Source of the DNA: Propionivibrio dicarboxylicus
Lineage (GTDB): Bacteria; Pseudomonadota; Gammaproteobacteria; Burkholderiales; Rhodocyclaceae
Assembly: GCF_900099695.1 (NCBI RefSeq)
Contig: NZ_FNCY01000002.1
Location: 186,001 to 250,000 of the forward strand
Length of the DNA stretch: 64,000 nt
Reading direction: 5' to 3'
Shown: in pieces, positions 20,129 to 29,429 of the stretch
Layout of the letters: the number at the start of each line of letters is the position of its first letter
Position numbering within the stretch: position 1 is the stretch's first letter
Position numbers and translations under genes: made by a program
The notes under the pieces: generated by a model
What the model was told of the DNA's origin: nothing
Seen by the model: only the letters and a program-made list of their open reading frames with translations
Databases searched by the model: none

Positions 20129-22122
20129 CGAATCTGGAAGCGGGCCACCGATTGCCGCAAGGCTTCGGAAAGCATCTGCAACTGGTCGGCCGACGAGACC
20201 ACCTCGCAGATCGCCGCGTAATTCGACTCCGACATCTGCGCGATGTGTTCGACACTCCTGGCGATCTCGCCATTCGCATGGCTTTGTTCGCGCAATGAGG
20301 TCGAAATGCCGTCGATCGCCACCAGCACCTGGTCCGTGCTGCCGTGGATCGTCGTCATCGACTCGCCGGTATGCCCGACGAGTTGCATGCCCTCATTCAC
20401 CATGACCACGCCATCGGTCATGCTCGCCACCGCCTGCAAGGTGCCGCTGCGGACCGCCTCGATCATCACGGCGATATCCTCGGTCGACAGCCGGGTACGC
20501 TCGGCCAGCTTGCGCACTTCGTCGGCGACCACGGCGAACCCACGCCCCTGTTCGCCGGCCCGCGCCGCTTCGATCGCTGCGTTGAGGGCCAGCAGATTGG
20601 TCTGTTCGGCGATTTCCTTGATGACATTGACGATGTCCGCGATCTTGTGCGACTGCTCGTCCAGCGTCTTCATGAATACTGAGGACTGATTGACGTTGTC
20701 GACGATCCGATTCATCTCAGCAATCGTCTTCCCGGCAAATTGCTCGCCTTCCTCGGCCATTTCCTTCGACGCGACGGCGCGCCGGTTCACGTCGGCCGTA
20801 TTGTCGGCAATGTGGCCGATACTGGTGGTCAGTTCCTCGACCGTCGCCGCAACGCTCGCCGCTGCATCGGTCTGGCGATTGCTCGCTTCCTGCACCTGAT
20901 GCGAAGACGCCGACAACTGCCGCGCGAACCCGGCCAGCTGGACGGTCGCGACGATGATCTGCTCGATCATTTCACGCAATCCATCCTGCATGACCTTCAT
21001 CGACGCCAACAGGCTCGTCGAATCGTCATGATCGAGGCGGATCGCCGCCGACAGATCGCCTTGGGCGATGCGACGCGCCACGCGAGCGGCATATTCAGGC
21101 TCACCGCCCAGCGTCAGCAGCAGGTTGCGGACGATCGCAAAACAAATCCACAAGGTCACGCCGAGCGACGCCAGCAGCAGGCCGAGGTAGCTGAGCAAGG
21201 CATCGCGATCGGCCTTCATGTTGGCGCGGATTTCACGCTCAATGTCTTCGGTATAGCGCTCCTCGACGCTTCTCAACAGGTCGATCTTGCTGGAGATCTT
21301 GGCAAACCAGTCTTCCGGCGAATAGACGAGTTCGCCATTCGCGCCCTTGTCCGCGACCATTTGCTCGATCGTCGCCACCTCCCTGGCAATCGGCTCGTCC
21401 AGCTTGGCTTTCAGCAATTCCTCCTGCGTTTCCGTCGCATAGGTGATCGCCATCCGCAAATAGGTCGCCTGATCGCCCAGCAGCGTGCCGAAGGTCGCAA
21501 ACTGCGCCGGCGTCAGCCGCCCGGCGCTGAAACCGCCGGTCAACAAGGCGCGCTCCTGGCCGTTGCGCTCCTTCAGGAACAACAGGGCCTGTTTGGCATT
21601 CGACAAGCGCGACAGCTTCGACGAGGGCATTTGATTCCCCGTCCGCGCGGCGATTTCGAGCAACTGCGAAATCGTCCGGCTGTAAAAATCGAAGGACTCG
21701 CTCGGCGCGAGCGTCAGCCTGGAAATCTGTTCGCGCTTATTCACCAACTCGCCCAAGGGCTCCCCGGTCGCCGCCAGGAGCTTGACGAAACGCGGCCCGA
21801 TCCGCGCCAGATCGACGCGCCGGATATTCTCGTTCAGGCGCGCGATGGCCGCGTCCGACCGGGTCCGCTGCGCCGGAAGCGTGTCGGCGAATTTGCCGCC
21901 CTTGCTGCCGAGAAAGCCCGAACTCATGCCGCGCTCTTTCTGCAGTTCATGAACCGTCTCACCGAGTTCGACCACCAGCCTGACCAGCACATCCGCCGCT
22001 GCACGGGCCTGGTATTCCGAATATTTCTGCCAGGCCCCGCTCGCGCCAAGCGCGAGCACGATGACGAGCGGCACTGTCGCGATCAGCAACAGACGTTTTT
22101 TCAAACTCAGCTTTTCAAACAT
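20125..22122 (-). CDS. Methyl-accepting chemotaxis protein with NIT sensor domain
   Basis: The 665-residue inner-membrane chemoreceptor has a transmembrane helix at about 10-30, a periplasmic NIT (nitrate/nitrite-sensing type) domain to about 310 containing the [10 protein letters not shown] motif, and a second helix at about 313-333. A HAMP domain and a full signalling domain follow. The highly conserved hairpin tip ([19 protein letters not shown]) binds CheA/CheW. It lacks the C-terminal pentapeptide that recruits CheR. The ribosome site AGGAA precedes the start. The nearby nnrS gene suggests a nitrogen-oxide theme, but the ligand is inferred only from the domain family. Confidence 0.92.
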   Translation of the reverse strand: MFEKLSLKKRLLLIATVPLVIVLALGASGAWQKYSEYQARAAADVLVRLVVELGETVHELQKERGMSSGFLGSKGGKFADTLPAQRTRSDAAIARLNENIRRVDLARIGPRFVKLLAATGEPLGELVNKREQISRLTLAPSESFDFYSRTISQLLEIAARTGNQMPSSKLSRLSNAKQALLFLKERNGQERALLTGGFSAGRLTPAQFATFGTLLGDQATYLRMAITYATETQEELLKAKLDEPIAREVATIEQMVADKGANGELVYSPEDWFAKISSKIDLLRSVEERYTEDIEREIRANMKADRDALLSYLGLLLASLGVTLWICFAIVRNLLLTLGGEPEYAARVARRIAQGDLSAAIRLDHDDSTSLLASMKVMQDGLREMIEQIIVATVQLAGFARQLSASSHQVQEASNRQTDAAASVAATVEELTTSIGHIADNTADVNRRAVASKEMAEEGEQFAGKTIAEMNRIVDNVNQSSVFMKTLDEQSHKIADIVNVIKEIAEQTNLLALNAAIEAARAGEQGRGFAVVADEVRKLAERTRLSTEDIAVMIEAVRSGTLQAVASMTDGVVMVNEGMQLVGHTGESMTTIHGSTDQVLVAIDGISTSLREQSHANGEIARSVEHIAQMSESNYAAICEVVSSADQLQMLSEALRQSVARFQIR

Positions 22123-22543
22123 ACGATTCCTATCGACCCGGCAAAGGCCGGCGCTGACGCAAACAGGACATGAGCATCAAACGCGCGTCGCGACGTTTGC
22201 GCATGTGCCGAAATCGCTGCTCACCGGGAGAAATCGGGCGCAGCGCGGCCGCGCGACTGAAATCGGCGCCACCGCAGCAGGAATATCGACGAGACCGCCA
22301 TGCAAACGCGACGGGCCGACACCATGCGGAATCACTTCGGCCGGAATTCCCCAATCATATTCCGGCAAACGAAAAATGCCTGAAACATGCGATACAACGA
22401 GGTCGGATCAGACTCCGGGGCGAGATTCTACCTCGTCGCAGAAGATGCCGTTTGAATTTCACCGAAAAAAGACGAATGCCGCGAAAACGGCATCCGTGGG
22501 GTCGGGCGGCCAAGGCCCGACGTCAATGCGGTGCGGCGGCGAT
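22123..22543. other. 421-base gap between chemoreceptor and nnrS
   Basis: No convincing gene is present. It holds the chemoreceptor's ribosome site and probably its promoter at the left end, and the nnrS terminator and a second hairpin (GTCGGGC 22501-22507 with GCCCGAC 22515-22521) at the right end. The middle is less GC-biased than the genes and shows no further structure I can name. Confidence 0.6.
22463..22495 (-). terminator. Rho-independent terminator of nnrS
   Basis: On the minus strand a short stem (ATGCCG at 22493-22488 paired with CGGCAT at 22481-22476, six-base loop) is followed within about five bases by a run of six Ts (22469-22464). It lies about 50 bases past the nnrS stop. Confidence 0.75.
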
Positions 22544-23740
22544 TCAGCCGGGTCGGCCGTCGACGCGCGGATTAATCAGGATCGGCGCGTATTTCCACAG
22601 ATAGAGCACAAACGCCAGCGACCAGGCGAGCGACGATGCACCGAGGAAGGCGTGGTAATTCGCCGGCAGACCGAACTGCGGCAGCACGCGCAGCGCCAAT
22701 GCCACCTGCATCAGCCAGTAGGCCGCGGCCTCGATCCGCCCGGCCTTGAGCAGACGGCCGGTATGGCCGAGTGCGGTACGCGTGATCATGCCGACGATCA
22801 AGCCGCCGGTGGCACCGACGGTCAAGAGATGCAGCACCGGCGTCGCTGCCACCGCGCCGCTTCCGGCCAGGGCCAGCCAGAACAGCGCGACGACGATCCA
22901 GCCGTGCGAGACGTGCAGGATCCAGAGCAGCGGCGTGCCGACCGTCGCGCCGGGACGCCAGCCCCGGATGCGCACCGCCTGCAGCAGCGCCGCGCCGGCG
23001 GCGACGATGCCGGTCAAGGCCGGCGCCAGTTCGAGCGCCCAGCCCGCCAGCGCCGCTGCGGTCAAGGTCACCGCGGCGAGATCGACACCGCGATGCCGCC
23101 AGGGCACCGTCTTCAGCGCGTTGGCCGTGAAGCTCGGGACGATGCGACCGGCGATCACGGTTTCGAGCAGTGTCACCAGCGCCACGGCGAGATGCAAGCC
23201 GGCCTGCGGCGAAACGTCGAGCCAGCCATTGACGCCGGCATGAACGACGGCGTTGCAACCGGCCAGCGCCAGCAACAGCACCGGCACAAAGTAGTTGCGA
23301 CGGCTGCCGGCGCGCAGGACGAGACGCGCCAGAATCAGCGCGACGACCGGCAGAAAGGCGAGATCGATGACGGCGGCGATCGCCGGATTGGTGCAGAACA
23401 TCGCCCCCCGGCCAGCCAGCCAGAGTGCCAGGAGCGCCGCCAGCGGGGCGCCGGTCGGCGTGGCGAGGCCGGTCCAGTTGTGCCCGGCAGTGAGCAGAAA
23501 GCCGACGATGATCGCCGCGACGAAGCCGAACAGCATCTCGTGGCCATGCCAGAGCATCGCCGGCAACACCGGCTGCAGCGGCAGGCCACCGGCCAGCACG
23601 ACGATCCAGAGCGGCACGGCAATCGCCGCGAAGGCGGCGCCGAACAGGTAGAAGGGACGAAAGCCGAAGGCAAACAGGGCAAAGCCCTTCGGCGGCGTTT
23701 TGGGCATGACCCGGGGTTCTTCGAGACGAATGATCGCCAT
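22544..23740 (-). CDS. nnrS: NnrS family heme-copper membrane protein
   Basis: The 398-residue protein has about twelve membrane helices and the family's conserved histidines (HGHEMLFGF early, HVSHGW and HLLTVGATGG late). NnrS proteins bind heme and copper and protect iron-sulfur and other targets during nitric oxide stress. The N terminus (GFALFAFGFRPFYL) is the typical opening. The start at 23740 has an AGGAA ribosome site; a later ATG at 23707 is less likely. No NO reductase or NnrR gene lies nearby, and I saw no full FNR/NnrR palindrome upstream. Confidence 0.92.
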   Translation of the reverse strand: MAIIRLEEPRVMPKTPPKGFALFAFGFRPFYLFGAAFAAIAVPLWIVVLAGGLPLQPVLPAMLWHGHEMLFGFVAAIIVGFLLTAGHNWTGLATPTGAPLAALLALWLAGRGAMFCTNPAIAAVIDLAFLPVVALILARLVLRAGSRRNYFVPVLLLALAGCNAVVHAGVNGWLDVSPQAGLHLAVALVTLLETVIAGRIVPSFTANALKTVPWRHRGVDLAAVTLTAAALAGWALELAPALTGIVAAGAALLQAVRIRGWRPGATVGTPLLWILHVSHGWIVVALFWLALAGSGAVAATPVLHLLTVGATGGLIVGMITRTALGHTGRLLKAGRIEAAAYWLMQVALALRVLPQFGLPANYHAFLGASSLAWSLAFVLYLWKYAPILINPRVDGRPG

Positions 23741-23798
23741 GGTATTCCTGACAGACGGTGAATCGGAGCACGCCCGCCGGAAAGAACAGACCGGCGTA

Positions 23799-24011
23799 CT
23801 AGTAGTGGGGCGGAATCTCGTCGCGCGGCGTCGTCACCGCCGTCGGGTCGGCCGTCTCGTTCTGAGACTGCATCTGCCGATAAAGGTGGCGCAACTGCGC
23901 CTGGAGAAGATCCAGCTGTTCCTGTTGACGGAAAACAGTGCGGTTGAGTTCCTCAATCAGGTCCTCGGTCAGGCTCAGCTTGATTTCAAGTTCGGTGATG
24001 CGATCAGTCAT
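23799..24011 (-). CDS. slyX: SlyX family protein
   Basis: The 70-residue coiled-coil protein has heptad-like leucines through residues 5-50 and ends in the family's DEIPPHY tail. SlyX is widespread in proteobacteria and its function is unknown. It is 58 bases upstream of nnrS on the same strand and divergent from the zinc-ribbon gene, so slyX-nnrS may be one transcript. Confidence 0.9.
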   Translation of the reverse strand: MTDRITELEIKLSLTEDLIEELNRTVFRQQEQLDLLQAQLRHLYRQMQSQNETADPTAVTTPRDEIPPHY

Positions 24012-24057
24012 GGCGCGTCTTCACAGGCAAACCGCGAGCGTCACAGGCTGCGGCGTA

Positions 24058-24090
24058 GGGGGTGTTCGAACACCCCCCAGCTATTATAAT
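24058..24090 (+). promoter_or_regulatory. 20-bp perfect palindrome next to a TATAAT box
   Basis: The sequence GGGGGTGTTCGAACACCCCC at 24058-24077 is perfectly self-complementary. A consensus -10 hexamer TATAAT follows at 24085-24090, so the palindrome covers the expected -35 region. It lies between divergent slyX and the zinc-ribbon gene and looks like an operator; the bound protein is unknown. Confidence 0.6.
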
Positions 24091-24120
24091 CGGGCTATCC
24101 CGCCCCTTGAGGAAACCGCC

Positions 24121-24378
24121 ATGCCGCTCGTCTCCTGCCGTGCCTGCAAACATCAGGTCGATACCTCGGCAGAGGCCTGCCCACGGTGCGGCGCCACCGA
24201 CCCGGCGAAGAAAATCAGCCGACAGCAGCGCGAATTCCGCAGTTTCATCGTCCAGACCGTGCTCTGGATCGCCCTGCTCGGCACCGCCGCCTGGTACGGC
24301 TGGAACGTCGGCATCCCGATGCTGCGTCAGCTGCTCAACAAGCCGGCCGCCGTCGAGCAGACGCAAACCGAGAAATAG
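24121..24378 (+). CDS. Small zinc-ribbon membrane protein
   Basis: The 85-residue protein begins with a CxxC...CxxC zinc ribbon (CRAC at residues 6-9, CPRC at 20-23), followed by a basic stretch and one transmembrane helix (about 44-64). The ATG at 24121 has a GAGGA ribosome site; the frame is open upstream, but no better start exists. The layout is that of small membrane-anchored zinc-ribbon proteins of unknown role. It sits directly downstream of a perfect palindrome and a TATAAT box, so it is probably tightly regulated. Confidence 0.8.
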   Translation: MPLVSCRACKHQVDTSAEACPRCGATDPAKKISRQQREFRSFIVQTVLWIALLGTAAWYGWNVGIPMLRQLLNKPAAVEQTQTEK

Positions 24379-24396
24379 GCACACGGTCGACGGCGC

Positions 24397-25326
24397 TCAG
24401 GCCGGCGACGCATCATTCCCCGCATCGTCCCCATCGTCAGCAGACGCCGCCGGCGCTTCCGCCGCGCGCATCGCCGCCAGCATGGCTGCCCGCGTCGCCG
24501 GCGTTTCCAGGCTGATGCGTCCGAGCTTGCCGTCGCGGTAGTCCTGCAAGAAGATCAGCGCCGCCTTCTCGAGGTCCGGCTCGCCGCCGCGCAGTCTCAG
24601 CGCGCGCCGACGGGCGATGCCCTCGACGATGGCAACGGCGTCGATCTCCTTGACCGGAAAACCGTAGCGCGCTTCCAGCTGCGCCGCGTAGCGCGTCTTC
24701 AGCACGCCGGCAAGAAAGATCGCGACCTCGTCGTCGATGATGGCGTTACGGCCGATGGCGTGACTCGCCGCCAGCATGAAGCCGTCGCTGTCGTGCTCGA
24801 TCTTCGGCCACATCATTCCCGGCGTATCGATGATCGTCTGGCGCACGCTGATCTGGTGCACCTGCTGCGACTTGGTCACCGCCGGCTCGTCGCCGACCTT
24901 GGCGATCTTGCGCTTGACCAGCGCATTCATCAGCGTCGACTTGCCGACGTTGGGAATGCCCATGATCATCATCCGCAACGGCTTGACGTTGTCGCTGCGA
25001 TGCGGCGCCAGCGTCTGACACAGGCCGGGCAGACGGGCCACCTCGCCGGCCTTCTTGCTCGACACCGCCACGGCCTTGACGCCCGGCTGGCGATTGTAGA
25101 ATTCGATCCACGCCCGTGTCGCCTCCGGATCGGCAAGATCGGACTTGTTCAACACCTTGAGACAAGGACGCTGACGGTGCAGGCGCAGCTCATGCACCAT
25201 TGGATTGGTACTTGCCGCCGGCAGACGCGCGTCGACCACTTCGATGACGACGTCAACGTTGGCCATCGTCTCGGCCGCCTTCTTGCGCGCCGAGGTCATA
25301 TGCCCGGGATACCACTGAATCGCCAT
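24397..25326 (-). CDS. ylqF: Ribosome biogenesis GTPase YlqF/RbgA
   Basis: The roughly 309-residue circularly permuted GTPase carries the nucleotide motifs in G4-G5-G1-G2-G3 order: NKSD first, then GIPNVGKST, then DTPG. The family start IQWYPGHM is present. It assists late assembly of the large ribosomal subunit. A TTG at 25332 is a possible alternative start; the ATG at 25326 is preferred. The C-terminal tail (about 30 residues) is alanine/aspartate-rich and probably disordered. Confidence 0.92.
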   Translation of the reverse strand: MAIQWYPGHMTSARKKAAETMANVDVVIEVVDARLPAASTNPMVHELRLHRQRPCLKVLNKSDLADPEATRAWIEFYNRQPGVKAVAVSSKKAGEVARLPGLCQTLAPHRSDNVKPLRMMIMGIPNVGKSTLMNALVKRKIAKVGDEPAVTKSQQVHQISVRQTIIDTPGMMWPKIEHDSDGFMLAASHAIGRNAIIDDEVAIFLAGVLKTRYAAQLEARYGFPVKEIDAVAIVEGIARRRALRLRGGEPDLEKAALIFLQDYRDGKLGRISLETPATRAAMLAAMRAAEAPAASADDGDDAGNDASPA

Positions 25327-25420
25327 ACCCAACCCGATTATTCGAAAAGAACGTCATTATCCCATTTGTCGGGCGATTTCTCCGCATCGGTATTAAAGAA
25401 CCTGTTTCGGCAGGGATCGC

Positions 25421-25542
25421 GGGCCGCGCCGACGGCCCTCCGGGTTGCCGATACGGGCGGATGGATGCAAGACGCGAGGCGCAGCGCATGGTTGTTCCAT
25501 GCGCAAGCGGAGCAACGCCGCAGACACCGCCCTTATCGGCAA
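25421..25542. repeat. Complex palindromic intergenic element
   Basis: Three dyads are stacked in 122 bases. GGGCCG (25421-25426) pairs with CGGCCC (25433-25438). An outer stem, TTGCCGATACGGGCGG (25445-25460), pairs with 25527-25542 with 15 of 16 bases matched. Inside it is the perfect hairpin GCGCATGG (25484-25491) with CCATGCGC (25497-25504). No coding or tRNA-like features fit. It could be a REP-like dispersed repeat or a structured RNA. Confidence 0.55.
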
Positions 25543-25586
25543 CGCGATCGCGTGCCCTGTCGAAATAGGCTCTAGAATGAGCGCCT

Positions 25587-26441
25587 ATGAAGAAAACCGC
25601 CCCCACCCCGCCCGCCGAACTGCGCCCCGGCCAGTCGATCGAACTGCTCAAGGAACTGCATATCCTGACGCGCGACGGCCAACTCAACCAGGACAGCCGG
25701 CGCAAGCTCAAGCAGGTCTATCATCTGCTCCAGTTCATCGAACCGCTGCTCGCCGAACTCGCCGAAGATGGCACGCTCAGCGACGCGCCGACGCTCGTCG
25801 ACCACGGCGCCGGCAAGTCCTACCTCGGCTTCCTGCTCTACGACCTCTTTTTCAAACAACGCGCCGAAGGCCGCATCGTCGGCATCGAAACACGCGCCGA
25901 ACTCGTCGACAAATCGAAGCAACTCGCTGAACGCCTCGGTTTTACGCGCATGGATTTCCATCACCTCAGCGTCGACGCCTCGATCGCCTCACCCTTGCTG
26001 CCGGAACGCATCGACATCGTCACGGCGCTGCATGCCTGCGACACCGCCACCGACGACGCGATCCGTTTCGCCCTGCGCAAGAACGCCCGCTTCATCGTGC
26101 TCGTCCCCTGCTGCCAGGCCGAGGTCGCCGCCGTGCTGCGCAAGCACAAGAACGCCTCGTTCGGGCTGACCCCGCTCTCGGAACTCTGGCGCCACCCGAT
26201 CCACACCCGCGAATTCGGCAGCCAGGTCACCAACGCCCTGCGCTGTCTCGAACTCGAAGCCGCCGGCTACCAGGTCACGGTGACCGAACTCGTCGGCTGG
26301 GAGCACTCGATGAAGAACGAACTGATCGTCGCGCGGCACACCGGGCAAGCGCGCCGCAACGCCGCCGAACGGCTGCAGGCGATCCTGCACGCGCTCAATC
26401 TCGACGAGTTGCGCGAGCGCTTCCTCCCGCAAGGACAATGA
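25587..26441 (+). CDS. SAM-dependent methyltransferase (Methyltransf_32 type)
   Basis: The 284-residue soluble protein has an N-terminal helical part (about 1-65) and a Rossmann methyltransferase core. Motif I is LVDHGAGKSYLGF (about residues 71-83), followed by the acidic strand end GIETRAELV and a LHACDTATDDAI loop. The VPCCQ motif with paired cysteines resembles the Methyltransf_32 group, some members of which act on RNA or proteins. The substrate is unknown. Its stop is one base before the next gene, so the two are probably co-transcribed. Confidence 0.75.
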   Translation: MKKTAPTPPAELRPGQSIELLKELHILTRDGQLNQDSRRKLKQVYHLLQFIEPLLAELAEDGTLSDAPTLVDHGAGKSYLGFLLYDLFFKQRAEGRIVGIETRAELVDKSKQLAERLGFTRMDFHHLSVDASIASPLLPERIDIVTALHACDTATDDAIRFALRKNARFIVLVPCCQAEVAAVLRKHKNASFGLTPLSELWRHPIHTREFGSQVTNALRCLELEAAGYQVTVTELVGWEHSMKNELIVARHTGQARRNAAERLQAILHALNLDELRERFLPQGQ

Positions 26442-26442
26442 C

Positions 26443-26757
26443 ATGGAACGCTGGATCATCCGCTTCGTCGCGCTGCTCTGTCTCGCCGGCAGCGCCGGTC
26501 TGCTCTGGACCTTCGGCGTCTTTGTCGTCGTTCCCTGGCGCGCCGGCCGGCTGCTCGCGCTCAGCGCCAGCGAACTGCAGGTGCTGGCCGCCTCGCTCGG
26601 TTTTGGTATTGGTGTCGGCGTCGCCGCGCTGCATCTTTTTGCGCTTGGCGAGAAAGAAGCGCATCCGCGCCGGTATGCGGTGCTGCGTGCCGCGCTGATC
26701 ATCGCCCTGCTGGCGGCAACGAGCTCCGGCGTGCTCTGGTCGCTGCAGCGCGGCTAG
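26443..26757 (+). CDS. Small membrane protein of unknown function
   Basis: The 104-residue protein has three predicted transmembrane helices (about 7-30, 45-68 and 80-99) separated by short basic loops. No family is recognised. The ATG lies one base after the methyltransferase stop with AAGGA upstream, so it depends on that transcript. Confidence 0.65.
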   Translation: MERWIIRFVALLCLAGSAGLLWTFGVFVVVPWRAGRLLALSASELQVLAASLGFGIGVGVAALHLFALGEKEAHPRRYAVLRAALIIALLAATSSGVLWSLQRG

Positions 26758-26773
26758 GCGCCACGCGACACGT

Positions 26774-26788
26774 CGGGCGGCACGCCCG
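26774..26788. terminator. Short hairpin between convergent genes
   Basis: CGGGCG (26774-26779) and CGCCCG (26783-26788) form a 6-bp stem with a 3-base loop between two convergent genes. It has no T tract, so it is a weak candidate. Confidence 0.3.
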
Positions 26789-26799
26789 GCGATCCCCGA

Positions 26800-27114
26800 T
26801 CAGGCCGTGGTATTGACGCGCGTGCCGACGGTTTGCCCGCTGCTATTGACGCTCGGACGATTCTGTTCGGCTTCGGCACGGGCACGTTCGGCGGCTGCTT
26901 TTTCCTCGCTCACCCGGCGGCTTGCATCGCTTTGTTGCGCCTGCTGCGCGGCCTTTGTTTCCTGCGCGTTTTTCTCCTGCTGCACGTCCTGCGCCTGCTT
27001 GGCCTGCTGCTCCTGGTCGGCCGACCGCGCCCGCGACTGCCCTGAAGCGGCATTGGCATTGGTGTTGGTGTTGGCGGCAACCGGCGACCCACTGACTGAT
27101 CCGACGTCCATCAT
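26800..27114 (-). CDS. Low-complexity, glutamine/alanine-rich hypothetical protein
   Basis: The protein is about 104 residues and strongly biased to Ala, Gln, Asn, Ser and Glu. A central charged, probably coiled-coil helix (roughly residues 35-85) lies between disordered ends (a NTNTNANA tract near the N terminus). GGGAG just upstream supports the tandem ATGs at 27114/27111 over the longer frame to 27126. There is no signal or membrane segment and no recognised family. Codon use matches real genes here, but the composition makes the call less certain. Confidence 0.5.
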   Translation of the reverse strand: MMDVGSVSGSPVAANTNTNANAASGQSRARSADQEQQAKQAQDVQQEKNAQETKAAQQAQQSDASRRVSEEKAAAERARAEAEQNRPSVNSSGQTVGTRVNTTA

Positions 27115-27287
27115 CGACTCCCTCATTCCGGGAAGAAAGCCCGGACGGTTCCATCATAGCCCAAACGGGAAAAAGCGCAGACCGTCATTCGGCCGAGAGG
27201 GCAGCGCCGCTTGCGGGCATTTGCGAACACACCCCGACGCAGGCGAGGCATAATTCGGTCTGGTGTCATTTTCAGCAGAAATCCCTC

Positions 27288-28403
27288 ATGCGCTCTCTCC
27301 GCTGGCCGCTCATTTCCACGATCCTGGTCGCTCTTCTCGTCGCTGGCGGATTCGCCGGCTACCAGACCGCCGTCCGGACCCTCCGCGAACAGATCGAACG
27401 GGCGCTCGGCCCCGATGGTGAAGCCCGCGAAATCCGCGTCGACCTGACCGGCATCGAACTCATCGACCTGCGCTTCAAGGCGCCGGCCGATGCCACCTGG
27501 TCGGCCGGCGAACCGCTGCGCGCCGACCGGGTCTTCATCTCCCCCGACTATATCAATCTGATTGCCGGCAAGCGTTCGATCGATACCGTGCGCATTGAAA
27601 ACGCCCGACTGGCCGTGCTGCGCACGCGCCAGGGCAAACTGATCGTCCTGCCCGGACTGGCCGGCCGGGCAGCGGCCCCCGGCGCGGCCAACACACCGGC
27701 AAACGCACGCAATCCTGATGCCGACGTCTTCATCCGCCGCATCGAAATCGTCGGCAGCACGCTCGAACTCGTCGACGCCAGCGTGCGTACGCCGCCGCAG
27801 GTGCTGCGTCTCGAACAGATCAACGCCGCCATCGGCCGCGTCAGACTGCCGTCGCTGACCGGCGTCAGCACCATCGACCTCGTCGCCGCTCTCAAGGGCC
27901 CGAAGGAAAACGGCACGCTGTCGATCACCGGCACCGCCGAATTGGCGACGCGCGAATCGGGCCTGACCGTCCGCCTGCGCAGCCTCGACCTCGTCGCCCT
28001 GCAGCCCTACCTGCTCAAGGCGGGTGAAGGCGGCGTCAAGACCGGCTCACTCGACCTCGACATCAACGCATCGGTCCGGCAAGGACTGCTGCATGCGCCG
28101 GGGACACTGACGCTCAGGAACCTGAACCTGGCGACGATGAATGGCACGCTGATGGGCATGCCACGCCAGGCGGTCGTCAACCTAATGAAACGGCGCGACG
28201 GCAGCCTCCGCTTGCGCTTCGTCCTCGAAGGCCGGCTCGACGACCCGCAGCTCGCCCTCAACGAAAAACTCGCCCGGCAACTGGCGAGCGCGCTCGCCGC
28301 CGCACTCGGCACACGGCTCGAAAATTTCGCCCGCGAGGTCGATAGCCTCGGCGGCAAGGCGATCCAGGAACTCGGCAACAGCCTCGGAAAGGCAGGTCGC
28401 TGA
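27288..28403 (+). CDS. DUF748/AsmA-like envelope protein
   Basis: The 371-residue protein has one N-terminal membrane anchor (residues 7-28) and a long periplasmic beta-rich region. Repeated strands such as VRIENARLAVLRTRQGKL and SLDLDINASVRQG are typical of AsmA/DUF748 proteins, which are relatives of lipid-transport bridge proteins. A conserved-looking helical tail (330-371) follows. The start has no strong ribosome site. Its stop overlaps the next gene's start by one base (TGATG), so the two are coupled. Confidence 0.65.
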   Translation: MRSLRWPLISTILVALLVAGGFAGYQTAVRTLREQIERALGPDGEAREIRVDLTGIELIDLRFKAPADATWSAGEPLRADRVFISPDYINLIAGKRSIDTVRIENARLAVLRTRQGKLIVLPGLAGRAAAPGAANTPANARNPDADVFIRRIEIVGSTLELVDASVRTPPQVLRLEQINAAIGRVRLPSLTGVSTIDLVAALKGPKENGTLSITGTAELATRESGLTVRLRSLDLVALQPYLLKAGEGGVKTGSLDLDINASVRQGLLHAPGTLTLRNLNLATMNGTLMGMPRQAVVNLMKRRDGSLRLRFVLEGRLDDPQLALNEKLARQLASALAAALGTRLENFAREVDSLGGKAIQELGNSLGKAGR

Positions 28404-29425
28404 TGAGCACCTCCGCCGACCTGCGCATCACCGTCGCCGGCGCCGGCGCGATCGGCGGTTTCATCGCCGCCCGCCTCGCCGCCGCCGGGACACCGATCAA
28501 CGTGCTGGCGCGCGGCCAGACGCTGGCGACGCTGCAACGCCAGGGACTGCGTCTCGTCACCGGCGATAGCTGCCGCGACCTTCCGGTCAAGGCCAGCGAC
28601 ACGGCCGACGATTTCGGCGTCCAGGACCTGCTGATCATCGCCGTCAAGGGACCGTCGCTGCCGGTGCTGGCGCCGTCGCTGCGTCCGCTGATCGGCCCGC
28701 AGACGACGATCCTGCCGACGATGAACGGCGTGCCCTGGTGGTTCTGCCAGACCGGCCAGGGCTACACGCCCTTCGCGCTGAAAAGCGTGGACCCCGACGG
28801 CAGCATCGCCCGTCACCTGCCAACGGCGCAGACGCTCGGCTGCGTCGTGCATATCGGCGCGAGTTGCGACGCGCCTGGCGTCGTGCGTCATGCCATGGGC
28901 AAGGAACTGATTCTCGGCGACGCCCGCGGCGGTTTTTCGCCGCGCACCGAGGCGATCGCCGCGCTGTTCGAACGCGCCGGCCTCGACATCAAGCGCTCGT
29001 CCGACATCCGCCAGGACATCTGGTACAAGCTCTGGGGCAACCTGACGATGAATCCGGTCTCGGCATTGACCGGTGCGACCATCGACCGCCTGCTTGGCGA
29101 TCCGCTGGTCAGCGAGTTCTGTTCGGCGGCGATGCGCGAAGCCGCCGTCATCGGCGACCGCATCGGTTGCCACGTCGATCAGCAACCGGAAGACCGCCAC
29201 GCCATCACCTTCCGGCTCGGCGCCTTCAAGACCTCGATGCTGCAGGACGTCGAGGCCGGACGTCCGATCGAACTCGACAGCATCGTCGGCGCAACCTACG
29301 AAATCGGCCACCACTTCGGTATGCAAACGCCCTGCATCGACGGGATCTTCGGGCTCACGCGCCTGATGGCCCGGACGCGCGGGCTCTATCCCGACGAAAC
29401 CAGGCCGACGCCGGCCGCCGGCTGA
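28403..29425 (+). CDS. PanE/ApbA-family 2-dehydropantoate 2-reductase-like oxidoreductase
   Basis: The 340-residue soluble NADPH-dependent reductase has an N-terminal Rossmann motif (GAGAIGG at about residues 13-19), the AVKGPS strand and a C-terminal helical domain with KLWGNLTMNP, holding the family's conserved lysine and asparagine. Classical PanE makes pantoate for pantothenate and CoA synthesis, but many paralogues act on other 2-oxo acids. The context, coupled to a DUF748-like gene, does not settle which. Confidence 0.85.
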   Translation: MSTSADLRITVAGAGAIGGFIAARLAAAGTPINVLARGQTLATLQRQGLRLVTGDSCRDLPVKASDTADDFGVQDLLIIAVKGPSLPVLAPSLRPLIGPQTTILPTMNGVPWWFCQTGQGYTPFALKSVDPDGSIARHLPTAQTLGCVVHIGASCDAPGVVRHAMGKELILGDARGGFSPRTEAIAALFERAGLDIKRSSDIRQDIWYKLWGNLTMNPVSALTGATIDRLLGDPLVSEFCSAAMREAAVIGDRIGCHVDQQPEDRHAITFRLGAFKTSMLQDVEAGRPIELDSIVGATYEIGHHFGMQTPCIDGIFGLTRLMARTRGLYPDETRPTPAAG

Positions 29426-29429
29426 ACGT

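Noticed and set aside
22170..22604. Plus-strand frame of 144 codons in the gap before nnrS
   Set aside because: It is basic and low in hydrophobic residues, runs into the 3' end of nnrS and crosses a clear terminator on the other strand. It has no ribosome site.
25445..25542. tRNA or tmRNA in the palindromic element
   Set aside because: The fold is one long stem with an inner hairpin. There are no T-loop or anticodon-arm consensus bases and no CCA.
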